From positions 1 to 58,053 of the forward strand of contig JAFTOF010000001.1 of assembly GCA_017451505.1 (NCBI GenBank): a stretch of DNA of 58,053 bases, written 5' to 3'. Position numbers and translations under genes: made by a program. Below are positions 25,798 through 33,256 of the stretch, one piece after another; position 1 is the stretch's first letter, and every line of letters starts with the position of its first letter. The DNA comes from Clostridia bacterium. Lineage in GTDB: Bacteria; Bacillota; Clostridia; UMGS1883. The notes below the pieces were generated by a model that had not been told where the DNA came from, ran no database searches, and was given only the letters and a program-made list of their open reading frames with translations.

Positions 25798-26169
25798 ATG
25801 CTTAGGAAAAAGTACATCAAGGTAAGTTGTAAGGCGTGGGAAGACATAAGGCGGGCGATGGTAGAAGCTCTGAAAAATAATGCGGAATTAAAGGCATACA
25901 GGAATACGGACATGTCTCCTGATGAGATTCTTCTCGCTTCTGAAAGGCAGGCGGCTTTTGAAGAAATCGGAATGGAACCGTCGGACTTAATGGATTTGGT
26001 AAGACGTGATACGGCAAAGGAAGCAACCGTGTTTGGCGAAAACCTCCTTTGTCCTTCGTGCGGCAACTTTCATGCGGCGTCAAGGGAATATGCCGAATCA
26101 TTTCCCTTTTGTGATAAATGCGGGCAGAGGATTATTCCGCCGGCATCGGTTACAAAGGAGGTTTTGTGA
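25798..26169 (+). CDS. Small protein with C-terminal zinc ribbon
   Basis: 123 aa. Helical N-terminal region (about 1-80), then CPSCGNF...FCDKCGQRI, a four-Cys zinc ribbon. Stop overlaps the start of the next gene (GTGATGG). Role unknown; likely DNA- or protein-binding early phage gene. Confidence 0.65.
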   Translation: MLRKKYIKVSCKAWEDIRRAMVEALKNNAELKAYRNTDMSPDEILLASERQAAFEEIGMEPSDLMDLVRRDTAKEATVFGENLLCPSCGNFHAASREYAESFPFCDKCGQRIIPPASVTKEVL

Positions 26170-26366
26170 TGGAGAAGCAAGGTTACAGAGAGATGCTGGC
26201 CTTCCTAAGTGAAAGGGGATACAAGATGACATTATCCAGGAAAGAAGCTCAGGAGGTGCTTGGTGTGTCCCACACTCATCTTGCGAAGATGATAAACAGA
26301 GGCCATATCAAACTGATTGATAATAAGATTCCATTGGGAAGCGTAGCAAGATATTTGTGCGGATAG
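26169..26366 (+). CDS. MerR/excisionase-like HTH protein
   Basis: 65 aa. The start at 26169 follows AAAGGAGG. The sequence MTLSRKEAQEVLGVSHTHLAKMINRGHIKLIDNKIPLGSVARYL is a helix-turn-helix of the HTH_17 excisionase type. It may be the directionality factor for the integrase, or a small regulator. The int gene lies 5 kb away on the other strand. Confidence 0.65.
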   Translation: MEKQGYREMLAFLSERGYKMTLSRKEAQEVLGVSHTHLAKMINRGHIKLIDNKIPLGSVARYLCG

Positions 26367-26376
26367 GAGGAAGCGT

Positions 26377-26616
26377 ATGAATGCAGCGGAAGCAGAGAGA
26401 GCATTTTGGGAAATGCTGCCGTGTGAGATGGCAACGGTGGATGTTAGTCTCGGAGAAAAATTGAAATTCGATGCACCGATAGAGCTTATATACATAAGGG
26501 ATGAGTCGATGCTGACAAGAATGGCGTTGGTTTTTAAAACCGGTGAAAGGTGCATATCAAGATATTCGATTGAGCGTTTAAAGCTGAGCGACGAAGGGAG
26601 CAAGCAAGATGACTAA
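26377..26616 (+). CDS. Hypothetical early phage protein
   Basis: 79 aa, AGGAGG site. Mixed alpha/beta sequence with no recognised motif (EMATVDVSLGEKLKFDAPIE, then ERCISRYSIERLKL). Overlaps the next small gene by 8 bases. Confidence 0.55.
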   Translation: MNAAEAERAFWEMLPCEMATVDVSLGEKLKFDAPIELIYIRDESMLTRMALVFKTGERCISRYSIERLKLSDEGSKQDD

Positions 26617-26764
26617 GTTTTTTACATATATGGCTTTAATGCTGTGGTTTGCCAATCAAACAGGTCTTCAAAGAATTAATCCGTGGTGGGGAACGTTTGC
26701 GACGTTTGTATTTATGCGTGAAATGTTGAAGTGTACCACGGTGAAGGGCAGGAAAAAGCGATGA
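26609..26764 (+). CDS. Small membrane-like protein, unknown
   Basis: 51 aa. Aromatic, hydrophobic N-terminal half (FFTYMALMLWFANQ) and basic tail (TTVKGRKKR). It overlaps both neighbours by a few bases, which suits a tightly packed phage operon. An AAGGGAG site lies ahead. Confidence 0.5.
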   Translation: MTKFFTYMALMLWFANQTGLQRINPWWGTFATFVFMREMLKCTTVKGRKKR

Positions 26765-27030
26765 TGAAAAGTTGTGCGACGTGCAAAAATTTATTTCGCA
26801 AGTGTGACGGAGAATGTGATGTCTGCGGACATGCTGTGGGGAATGGAACGCTTGAGGAACGGATGAGCAATGCTCGCCCCTACGAGGCGGTGCTTGAGCA
26901 GATAAGGTTCGGAGTAGCACAGTGCAAGTGTATGGTTTGCCATGATGAAGACAGCGGAAAGTACAGGTATTATGAAGAGAATGAGGACATAACGGCACTG
27001 CTGGGAGGAGACGAAGAAGTTGGTTTGTAA
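26761..27030 (+). CDS. Cys-rich small protein, probable zinc binding
   Basis: 89 aa from ATG 26761. Pairs CATCKNLFRKC, CDVCGH and CKCMVCHDED could bind one or two zinc ions. Acidic C-terminal tail. No known family is recognised. Confidence 0.55.
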   Translation: MMKSCATCKNLFRKCDGECDVCGHAVGNGTLEERMSNARPYEAVLEQIRFGVAQCKCMVCHDEDSGKYRYYEENEDITALLGGDEEVGL

Positions 27031-27589
27031 ATATTGTGGTAAGGAATTTGTAAAAAACAGCCCTCGGCAGTTATACTGCCGCCCCGGTTGCAAGATAAAG
27101 GCTAACAATGAAAAGAGAGTAGGAAAAAGCGGAAAAGTAAGTCTCTGCATATATTGCGGAGAGGAGTTTACATCTCTGCACGGGGCGAAGTATTGCAGTG
27201 TGCTTTGCCATGCTAAGGCGGACGCAGAGCGAAATAGGGCTAAGTACATCCCTGTGGAGAAGCGTAAACAAGAAAAAGTATACCCTCCGAAGCCGTGTGT
27301 TGAGTGTGGAGAGCCGTTTGTTCCGAGAAGTGGCAGTGCACGATATTGCTCTCCCGAATGCTTTGCGAAAGCGAGAAGCAGAAGAACTAAGAAGTATGAA
27401 GTTGTCGCACCCCATCAACCTACTACTACACAAGGGAGTCCGGAGAGCGAGGCTGTGAGGCGGTATCGAAAAATGTCGCTTCGGGAGGTTTCTGCAGAAT
27501 GCAAGAGGCTGCATCTTACATATGGACAGGCACAGGTAATGGCGAATATGGGAACACTGCCTGAAGATTTTGGTTTGGGGGTAAATTGA
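27020..27589 (+). CDS. Triple zinc-ribbon protein with a shared C-terminal module
   Basis: 189 aa from a TTG start with GGAGG ahead, overlapping the previous gene. Three zinc-ribbon units (CKYCGKEF...YCRPGC, CIYCGEEF...YCSVLC, CVECGEPF...YCSPEC), then about 35 residues, MSLREVSAECKRLHLTYGQAQ...LPEDFGL. The same module ends the protein at 33253. The ribbons resemble FCS-type or HNH-associated zinc fingers; no nuclease motif is seen. Confidence 0.65.
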   Translation: MVCKYCGKEFVKNSPRQLYCRPGCKIKANNEKRVGKSGKVSLCIYCGEEFTSLHGAKYCSVLCHAKADAERNRAKYIPVEKRKQEKVYPPKPCVECGEPFVPRSGSARYCSPECFAKARSRRTKKYEVVAPHQPTTTQGSPESEAVRRYRKMSLREVSAECKRLHLTYGQAQVMANMGTLPEDFGLGVN

Positions 27590-27862
27590 ATGGAAAGATT
27601 GCAGGAGACAATAGAATTTTTTAAGGCGTGTGTGAAACGCGACGAAGGATTGAGCGACGACCTTGCCGTGTATCGGAGGTTGGCACTTGATGCACTTTTG
27701 AGAATGAAAAAGACGTGCGGAACGTGCCGGTTTTATGCTGACGGTATTTGCGGAAGTATACACGGTATGGGTGGTAAGGTGTGCAAGGGTAATTACTGCT
27801 CACATTATGATGAAGGGAAAGATGATACGGATGAAAGCAATGCTAAAATATCCGGGCAGTAA
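27590..27862 (+). CDS. Cys-rich small protein, unknown
   Basis: 90 aa. Helical first half, then CGTCRFYADGICGSIHGMGGKVCKG, a Cys/His cluster that could hold zinc or a small redox centre. Its 3' end overlaps the methylase start by 41 bases. Confidence 0.55.
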   Translation: MERLQETIEFFKACVKRDEGLSDDLAVYRRLALDALLRMKKTCGTCRFYADGICGSIHGMGGKVCKGNYCSHYDEGKDDTDESNAKISGQ

Positions 27863-28628
27863 ATGGAGAATAGCAGATTGGATTATAGGTTATTTCCCTA
27901 CACATAGAGTTTACTGTGAACCTTTCTTTGGCAGCGGTGCAGTATTCTTCAATAAGAAACCTGCTTATACGGAAACCATAAACGATATTGACGGAAATAT
28001 TGTAAATCTGTTTGAAGTCTGCAGAACGCATCCAAAAGAACTTGCGGCCGCAATTAACCTTACCCCGTTTTCAAGAGAAGAATTTTGTAATTGCTACGAT
28101 ATGAATGTTAAAGACCCTATAGAAAGAGCAAGGCGAACAGTAGTTAGGTACCATCAATCCTTTGGTACAAGTAATAGCTTCAAAAGCAGTTGGAAAAACA
28201 CACAAACTGCGGGCGGTCCTCGTTGTGCTACAATGTGGAACTATTTGCCCGAAACTGTTATAGACGTCTGTGAAAGATTAAAAGAGGTGCAAATAGAAAA
28301 CATTGATGCACTTGAACTTATAAGCCGTTATGACAACGAGGAAACTTTAATATACTGTGATCCGCCATATCTTCCGGAGCTGCGAAAGAAAAATATGTAT
28401 GCTCAGGAAATGAGCTTGGAAAAGCACATTGAGATGTTAGAGTTGTTAAAGCGGAGTAAGTCAAAAATTGTTCTTAGCGGTTATGATAGCGAACTATACA
28501 ATAATATGCTTTCGAATTGGTTTACGTCCGAGAAAATAACGACGGCGCAAATGGGATTACACAGAACTGAAAAATTGTGGATGAATTTTATTCCTGACTA
28601 TACGCAGATATGTATTGATGAGATATAA
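27822..28628 (+). CDS. D12-class N6-adenine DNA methyltransferase (Dam-like)
   Basis: 268 aa. The start at 27822 follows GAAGGG; ATG 27831 is a close alternative. AdoMet-binding motif EPFFGSGAVFF, entry motif LKYPGSKWRIADWI and catalytic YCDPPYLPE define the D12 class. The methylated site is not deducible; Dam-type GATC is common in the class. No restriction enzyme gene is next to it, so an orphan methylase protecting phage DNA or regulating transcription is likely. Confidence 0.9.
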   Translation: MIRMKAMLKYPGSKWRIADWIIGYFPTHRVYCEPFFGSGAVFFNKKPAYTETINDIDGNIVNLFEVCRTHPKELAAAINLTPFSREEFCNCYDMNVKDPIERARRTVVRYHQSFGTSNSFKSSWKNTQTAGGPRCATMWNYLPETVIDVCERLKEVQIENIDALELISRYDNEETLIYCDPPYLPELRKKNMYAQEMSLEKHIEMLELLKRSKSKIVLSGYDSELYNNMLSNWFTSEKITTAQMGLHRTEKLWMNFIPDYTQICIDEI

Positions 28629-28641
28629 GGAGTGATGACAA

Positions 28642-29064
28642 GTGTCAGAATTTGAAATGTTAGAAGCTGAAAAGTACTGGTGTGAAAATTGCTGTAACTG
28701 GGATAAAGAGCACGTGATGATGGATGGATATTCCAAATGTAAATTAACAGGGACGCTTTGTTTCGCCCAGGAGAGCGGAAAGGAATGCAAGTGTTTTAAC
28801 GTGCCGGCTGAGAATGTAATTGTACCGCCTTGTAAGGTGGGGCAGACGGTGTATTTTCTGATAGAGGATACGGTTGCAGGTGAAAAGTACATAAGCCCCG
28901 AGCAAATTACAGATGTATGCACCAAAGGCTTTTATACATCAGGACACGAAGACAGTGATGAGAACGGAGATTTGTGGCTGTGGTCTGATGTCGGGGAAAT
29001 TGTGTTCCTTGATAAAACAAAGGCAGAGGAAGTATTGAAAGGCGGTAAAGTAAATGGTAAGTAG
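28642..29064 (+). CDS. Hypothetical phage protein with N-terminal Cys cluster
   Basis: 140 aa from a GTG start after AAGGAGTGA. CENCCNW...CKLTGTLC...CKCF in the first 55 residues, then a small beta-rich domain (VGQTVYFLIEDTVAGEKYISPEQITDVCTKGFYTSG). This layout is common in clostridial phages, but its role is unknown. Confidence 0.6.
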   Translation: MSEFEMLEAEKYWCENCCNWDKEHVMMDGYSKCKLTGTLCFAQESGKECKCFNVPAENVIVPPCKVGQTVYFLIEDTVAGEKYISPEQITDVCTKGFYTSGHEDSDENGDLWLWSDVGEIVFLDKTKAEEVLKGGKVNGK

Positions 29065-29599
29065 AAATTTAACCGATAGTGCGGTTATTCATATTGAAGA
29101 TGAAGATACAGAGTTCTTTGAATATCTGGAAAAAAAGTTAAAAACGCTTGCAGATAGTAGTAATGTTTATATGCGTTGCCTGTGGTCTTTCATTCACAAT
29201 CAACGTTTTGAGGTAAAAGTCCTTGCAGGCGACAGAACAGATTATCGCGGGGAGGCTTTTCAAGACTTCTTTACACTTCACAAGACAAAGTATGAAACCT
29301 ACGATTCTCTTTGTTGGTTGTTCTTCCACGAGTTAGGGCATTTTGTCCTTACGAACTCTGTATTCGAAGGCGTTTTTAAAGGAGCTAAGGCTACCTATTA
29401 TAAAGATAAAGGTATCGAGGGTAAGGATGGTATCTATTGGGCACACGATGACTATTACAATTACTATAAAGAACACCACGATGATGATCCTGAAGAGAAA
29501 ATCGTGAGTATGTTTGCTACTTTTGTTATGGGTGAGAATTATGACCGTTCTTGGTGGTATAAACGTATTAAGCTATTGGACGGAGGTAAAGAGAAATGA
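29054..29599 (+). CDS. ImmA/IrrE-like zinc metallopeptidase, early region
   Basis: 181 aa. LCWLFFHELGHFVLTN carries HExxH near residue 95. A downstream acidic segment (DDPEEKIVSMFATFVMG) gives a plausible third ligand. Unlike the lysogeny-arm protease it has no membrane segment and is in the lytic operon. Could cleave a host or phage regulator. Overlaps neighbours by 11 and 4 bases. Confidence 0.65.
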   Translation: MVSRNLTDSAVIHIEDEDTEFFEYLEKKLKTLADSSNVYMRCLWSFIHNQRFEVKVLAGDRTDYRGEAFQDFFTLHKTKYETYDSLCWLFFHELGHFVLTNSVFEGVFKGAKATYYKDKGIEGKDGIYWAHDDYYNYYKEHHDDDPEEKIVSMFATFVMGENYDRSWWYKRIKLLDGGKEK

Positions 29600-29841
29600 A
29601 AGAATGGTTTGCACGATTAAGATATAGATTGGCTTATGCAATATACCCCGAATTTTTTGACGATATGGAAGAAAGGTTTTCGGGATTATTGCAACACACA
29701 ACAGGCGGATTGTTGAGCAAGACAAATTACACATTACAAGGAATGATTTCGGCAGTTGACGATTATCAGCAAAGATGTTGCAGTGAATGCGAATATTATC
29801 TTGCCGACCACCTAACCGAGAAAGGCGGTGCTGCAAAGTGA
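29596..29841 (+). CDS. Hypothetical small protein with CSEC pair
   Basis: 81 aa, AGGAGG-like site (GGAGGTAAAG). Helical, aromatic N-terminus; RCCSECEYYLADH near the C-terminus. Function unknown. Confidence 0.5.
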   Translation: MKEWFARLRYRLAYAIYPEFFDDMEERFSGLLQHTTGGLLSKTNYTLQGMISAVDDYQQRCCSECEYYLADHLTEKGGAAK

Positions 29842-30020
29842 TAGATAAAATCAAAGCAATTATTGCAAAGGCAAAAGAAAAAATGCGTTACAACAGATGT
29901 TACAGCAACATGGAGTGGCAGGGTGTCGCCGTATTCGGAATGTGTTCAGGAGAATACTTCGACGAAGAATACAAAAAGCGGCATTGCCGTAGCTGCCCTT
30001 ATTACAGAAAGGTAGGTTAA
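29838..30020 (+). CDS. Small basic Cys-containing protein
   Basis: 60 aa from GTG overlapping the previous stop (GTGA). Basic helix (IDKIKAIIAKAKEKMRYNR) then CYSN...MCSGE...HCRSCPYY. Possible zinc-binding nucleic-acid protein; no family recognised. Confidence 0.5.
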   Translation: MIDKIKAIIAKAKEKMRYNRCYSNMEWQGVAVFGMCSGEYFDEEYKKRHCRSCPYYRKVG

Positions 30021-30027
30021 AAGAACA

Positions 30028-30165
30028 ATGTTTTTAGGTTGTCCGTATTCACATCTTTCTTACCTGAAAGAACCGCCCTACTGTAACGCTGTGTACATTC
30101 CAAAAAGGTCACAGCAGATTAAAAATAAAAAGCTGAGAGCCAAGAAAAAGAAACGGAGGAAGTAA
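30028..30165 (+). CDS. Very small basic protein
   Basis: 45 aa, CPYSHLSYLKEPPYCNAVYIPKRS, then a Lys/Arg tail. The ORF fills the gap between two packed genes; no strong ribosome binding site (AAAGAAC). Confidence 0.4.
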   Translation: MFLGCPYSHLSYLKEPPYCNAVYIPKRSQQIKNKKLRAKKKKRRK

Positions 30166-30166
30166 G

Positions 30167-30382
30167 ATGGCGCAAAAAACAGAGATTGTTTGTGATAAAT
30201 GCGGAAAAGAGATAATCAATCCCACGGGGTGCTATTGCCCAACTTATGCCTTAAAAAACTATTCAGCAAAAATAACTCTGTGGCCTGTAGGAGAGACAAG
30301 AAGTAGCTTTGGACAAAGAATTGACCTGTGTCCTGATTGTTATGAAAAATTTGTAAACTTTATGGAAGAAGGTGCAGAGTGA
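30167..30382 (+). CDS. Two-CxxC zinc-ribbon protein
   Basis: 71 aa with GGAGGAAG site. CDKCGKEI near the start and CPDCYEKF near the end, a four-Cys ribbon with an inserted beta hairpin (YSAKITLWPVGETRSSFGQRIDL). A frequent phage protein type; probably nucleic-acid or protein binding. Confidence 0.6.
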   Translation: MAQKTEIVCDKCGKEIINPTGCYCPTYALKNYSAKITLWPVGETRSSFGQRIDLCPDCYEKFVNFMEEGAE

Positions 30383-30558
30383 TGGCTTATTGTTTCTTCT
30401 GCAGAAAGAGAAAAACAAGCAGAAGCACCTTTTATAAGCTTGACAAAGACGGACACGAAATATGTCAATCTTGTATGCGAGAGGGATATGCAAAATCGGC
30501 TCTTGAAATTATTGAACATAACAGAAAGGTAGACGAAAGTAATGGCAAGGTATATTGA
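30382..30558 (+). CDS. Small zinc-knuckle protein
   Basis: 58 aa. CFFCRKRKT and ICQSCMREGY form a CxxC pair set; a helical tail follows. Start and stop overlap both neighbours (TGATG at the start; 17-base overlap at the end). Confidence 0.5.
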   Translation: MAYCFFCRKRKTSRSTFYKLDKDGHEICQSCMREGYAKSALEIIEHNRKVDESNGKVY

Positions 30559-30850
30559 CATAGAAGGTGCAGGAATTGGCAAGGCAAACAGAGAGCAATT
30601 TCTTGTTCCTGAATTTGCTGACGGTTGGAATGCTGTCTTAAAGATATTAGAAAAAGAGCCCACCGCCGATGTTGTGGAAGTGGTACATGGGTATTGGATT
30701 GAAGATATTAAAGAAATCGTCCCTCTTAACGGCATCGTGCCAATAAAAGCGTTAGTAGGCTACAGATGCTCCGTGTGCAATAGGGCGGAGTTTAACAAAG
30801 AGCCGTATTGTAACTGCGGTGCAAAAATGGACGGAAAGGGTGATACATAA
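30542..30850 (+). CDS. Hypothetical phage protein with C-terminal zinc ribbon
   Basis: 102 aa. The pattern PTADVVEVVHGYW..., then YRCSVCNRAEF...YCNCGAKMDG, is widespread in clostridial phages and mobile elements; function unknown. Stop overlaps the next start (TAATG). Confidence 0.65.
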   Translation: MARYIDIEGAGIGKANREQFLVPEFADGWNAVLKILEKEPTADVVEVVHGYWIEDIKEIVPLNGIVPIKALVGYRCSVCNRAEFNKEPYCNCGAKMDGKGDT

Positions 30851-31110
30851 TGAAAAACGGGAAGAAACCTACGAGGGCACAGAAGATGCTAAATAATCAA
30901 AAACTCGGCAAAAAAGCAGGAACGAAATTTTTGCCGAAAAAGGAAGAACAATTGTAACGATGTGAGCCGTGAGGCGATACGGAGCATACGGTTGTTCTGA
31001 CGCCGTGGCATCTGAATTATGAAAACTGGCTTATAGTGAAGGACACGTCAACGGAAATGGTAGTGGTACATAGGCATACAGATAGGATAAGAACAATTGT
31101 GAAAGGGTAA
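30850..31110 (+). pseudogene. Small DUF6906-like phage gene split by a structured repeat
   Basis: The first part reads MKNGKKPTRAQKMLNNQK; the last part, in the same frame, reads HLNYENWLIVKDTSTEMVVVH and ends KG-stop at 31110. Together they resemble one small phage protein of about 50 residues. Between them lies a 101-base two-hairpin element (30902-31002) that brings two in-frame stops (first at 30955). The upstream half could still be made as a 35-aa peptide. The family name is from memory and should be treated as tentative. Confidence 0.6.
30902..31002 (+). repeat. Two-hairpin covarying element, copy A
   Basis: Runs from AACTCGGC to TTCTGACG. Stem 1 is TCGGCAAAAA with TTTTTGCCGA; stem 2 is AGAACAA with TTGTTCT. 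Copies B and C have the same layout but different, still fully paired stem sequences. Inserted in the small gene at 30850. Confidence 0.75.
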
Positions 31111-31407
31111 ATGAAAATGAACGAAACAAGAGTAACACAAGAAAGAATCAATCATCTGCTGGAAACAGCGGAACGCGAATCAACGACAGCTTTTGGAAAG
31201 TGCTTTGTTCTATCGGTCAGACTGGAGAACGGATTTGTACTGACGGAATCCAGTGCATGTGTTGATCCGAAAAACTATGATGCAGTAATAGGTCGAGAAC
31301 TTTGTTTAAAAAAGATAGAAAACAAGCTCTGGGAATTGGAAGGTTATGCTCTTCAGAAAAAATTATACGAAGGCGGTGCTTCGCATGAAAATTCAAAAGA
31401 TAGTTGA
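31111..31407 (+). CDS. Gp49-family phage protein (N4 Gp49 / Sf6 Gp66 type)
   Basis: 98 aa. RVTQERINHLL...STTAFGKCFVLSVRLENGFVLTESSACVDPKNYDAVIGRELCLKKIENKLWELEGY matches this widespread phage family of unknown function over its full length. AAAGGG site. Overlaps the next gene by 23 bases. Confidence 0.8.
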   Translation: MKMNETRVTQERINHLLETAERESTTAFGKCFVLSVRLENGFVLTESSACVDPKNYDAVIGRELCLKKIENKLWELEGYALQKKLYEGGASHENSKDS

Positions 31408-31894
31408 TATATGTAAAAAAAGCGGGCAATTGTATATAACCGAAGCGGAGGGTGCGCAGTGGATCGGGAACGGACAAGCTGTATATCCGCTTTATGACCT
31501 GCCGAAGCTGACGGCCGAGGAATTATGTACAATTTATTCTATAACAGAAGAACAGCGTGACAAAATGATACTCAATGAAAAGGATGCTTCTGAATATAAA
31601 ATAGATTTCAGTGCAATTAATGGTGACGAGGAAGCAGCGGAAGTCGTAAATATTGGACTTCATTTTGGAGGGACAAGCCTCATTATGCTTAAATGTGGCG
31701 GAGGAATCAGTTTCGTAAAGCGAATGTATCTGACGCCGTTCAAGGAGGAAGTGCAATACTGGCGAAGAACAGGCCCTATCGGTGAGTATTTCGTGGTAAC
31801 TGCAGGGATGTTTATAAAAGCAATTATAGTCCCTGAAACGGGCTTACGTGCAGATATTGCGGGAGAGCTTAAAGAAATTGTAAAAATGATATGA
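31385..31894 (+). CDS. Hypothetical phage protein
   Basis: 169 aa from ATG 31385, after AAGGCGG. Starts MKIQKIVDICKKSGQLYITEAEGAQWIGNG, a pattern seen in clostridial phage proteins of unknown role. Two beta-rich segments follow (TSLIMLKCGGGISFVKRMYL). No catalytic motif is seen. Confidence 0.6.
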   Translation: MKIQKIVDICKKSGQLYITEAEGAQWIGNGQAVYPLYDLPKLTAEELCTIYSITEEQRDKMILNEKDASEYKIDFSAINGDEEAAEVVNIGLHFGGTSLIMLKCGGGISFVKRMYLTPFKEEVQYWRRTGPIGEYFVVTAGMFIKAIIVPETGLRADIAGELKEIVKMI

Positions 31895-31910
31895 AAACAG
31901 GGTGATAACA

Positions 31911-32120
31911 ATGAAAGTGTATGAATTGATGAAAAAGCTTGCAGGGGCACCCGCAGGGGCTACGGTGGAGGTATCAAAGGTAATGACGCTCCGGGAAGTG
32001 GCAGAAAAAGAATGCGATGCTGAAAGAGCGATTGACGACAAGACCGTCTACGATGTGGGCGGAGAGGTCAAAGATATATTCCACGAACACGGAGAGACGG
32101 TTTTACTTTATTTGGAGTGA
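31911..32120 (+). CDS. Hypothetical small phage protein
   Basis: 69 aa from ATG 31911, after AGGGTGATAACA. MKVYELMKKLAGAPAGATVEVS at the start is typical of small clostridial phage proteins; acidic C-terminus. Function unknown. Confidence 0.6.
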   Translation: MKVYELMKKLAGAPAGATVEVSKVMTLREVAEKECDAERAIDDKTVYDVGGEVKDIFHEHGETVLLYLE

Positions 32121-32123
32121 TGT

Positions 32124-32150
32124 GGCGGGCGGATGATATCCGCCCCTACG
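32124..32150 (+). repeat. Palindromic intergenic repeat, copy 1
   Basis: GGCGGGCGGATGATATCCGCCCCTACG: GGGCGGAT/ATCCGCCC dyad, here between two genes. Near-identical copies at 33188, 43589 and 53344; a decayed copy at 33845. Confidence 0.85.
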
Positions 32151-32249
32151 CTCACGTGAAACGTTATATATAAATGAAAGGAAGAGTGAGAGGCTTCTTT
32201 TCATTTATATATAATAAAGAATTTAAAGCGAAGAACGGCGTAGCCGAAT

Positions 32250-32352
32250 AACTCGCAGAAAAAACAGCGAAGCGAAATTTTCTGCGAAAAAGGAAGAATG
32301 GATTTTGTGAGACGAAGCGGATGCTGAGACGTAACCTTTATCCATTCTGACG
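32250..32352 (+). repeat. Two-hairpin covarying element, copy B
   Basis: From AACTCGC to TTCTGACG. Stem 1 is TCGCAGAAAA with TTTTCTGCGA; stem 2 is AGAATGGAT with ATCCATTCT. The loop holds CAGCGAAGCGAAA. Lies just upstream of the Rep-like gene. Confidence 0.8.
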
Positions 32353-32428
32353 CACGCGTGTTCTTTGAGGGGCTCGGTAAGAGGCTAACAATTCAACCAT
32401 CGAATCTAAGAAGGGTGAGGGAAAAAGA

Positions 32429-33256
32429 ATGAAAAACGGGTATTGGGTTATAAGGACATATGTGGCAGGGAATATCGGGGAGAAGATTAAGTACTGGGTA
32501 TCAGGCAGTAAACCTGTTAGGGGTAAAAGGAGAATGCAGTCTGATATAAACAGGCTTGAAAAGAATGAAAAGCAGAGTGAGAAGAACCTGGCGAGGATTC
32601 TGAACACAAACTTTGGTATACAGGGCGGCGTGCTTGTGGGACTGGACTATTCCGACAGGGCATACAAAAAGCTCTTTGGAGCGTGCCGTGACAGGCAGGA
32701 GATTTGTGAGGCGGCAAAGCATCAGGCATCCTTGTGCCTTAGACGTGTGCAGAGAGAAGCAAAGAAGCGTGGTATAGAGGTGAAGACTGTTATAGTGACG
32801 GCAGACCTTGACGGAGAATCGAAGGAAGAGGTGAGAGTGCATCACCACATAGTGGTAAACAAGGAGGCAGCGGAGCTGTTCGGAGAGAAATGGAAGCACA
32901 GTGAAAGTGTTGACTATGAGTATCTTTACAGTGACCAAAAGGACAGAACACCTCTTGCACATTATCTGATGGAGCAGGTTAGCCATGTGCCGGGTGGCAA
33001 GGCGTACATAACAACAAGAAATCTTGAAAAGGCAAAGTGTATTGACCGCATCGCGAAAAACGGTGCGGAAATTGCTTTGCCTAAAAATTGTGAGCTTATA
33101 TACAGGAGTGCTCATGCAAGGGGGCTTAGCCAGTATTTGAGGTATCGGGTGATGGGTACAACGAACAATGACAATCCCTCCGAGGGTGGCGGGCGGATAA
33201 TATCCGCCCCTACGACGGGGGCGCTATCTGCGGAGAGCGGAGGCGATGAAGTATGA
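32429..33256 (+). CDS. HUH-type rolling-circle Rep-like protein
   Basis: 275 aa. EEVRVHHHIVVN (residues about 135-145) fits the metal-binding HUH motif, FGIQGGVLVGLDYSD may be motif 1, and HYLMEQV supplies a candidate catalytic Tyr. Such proteins nick single-stranded origins. It is the only replication-type gene seen in the prophage: no helicase, primase or polymerase was found. The last about 22 residues (GGGRIISAPTTG...) are encoded by a palindromic intergenic repeat (33188-33214), so the natural end was probably extended by repeat insertion. Confidence 0.6.
   Translation: MKNGYWVIRTYVAGNIGEKIKYWVSGSKPVRGKRRMQSDINRLEKNEKQSEKNLARILNTNFGIQGGVLVGLDYSDRAYKKLFGACRDRQEICEAAKHQASLCLRRVQREAKKRGIEVKTVIVTADLDGESKEEVRVHHHIVVNKEAAELFGEKWKHSESVDYEYLYSDQKDRTPLAHYLMEQVSHVPGGKAYITTRNLEKAKCIDRIAKNGAEIALPKNCELIYRSAHARGLSQYLRYRVMGTTNNDNPSEGGGRIISAPTTGALSAESGGDEV
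33188..33214 (+). repeat. Palindromic repeat, copy 2, inside the Rep-like coding sequence
   Basis: GGCGGGCGGATAATATCCGC plus CCCTACG, 26 of 27 bases as in copy 1. It is read in frame as part of the Rep C-terminus. Confidence 0.85.

Larger units (their letters stand above)
32121..32428. other. 308-base gap before the Rep-like gene
   Basis: Holds the palindromic repeat at 32124, a stretch around ATATATAAATGAAAGG repeated in inverted form nearby (CATTTATATATAA), the two-hairpin element copy B (32250-32352), and a short leader with AAGGGTGAGGG before the Rep start. No ORF is supported. It is a plausible place for a replication origin, but no iterons are visible. Confidence 0.5.

Noticed and set aside
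27071-27763. 230-codon minus-strand frame opposite the zinc-ribbon gene
   Set aside because: No ribosome binding site and it is antisense to two well-supported, overlapping phage genes.
30902-31002. Element copy A as a self-splicing group I or II intron
   Set aside because: About 100-120 bases is far too short, and no intron core (P7, domain V) is seen; copies B and C lie between genes.
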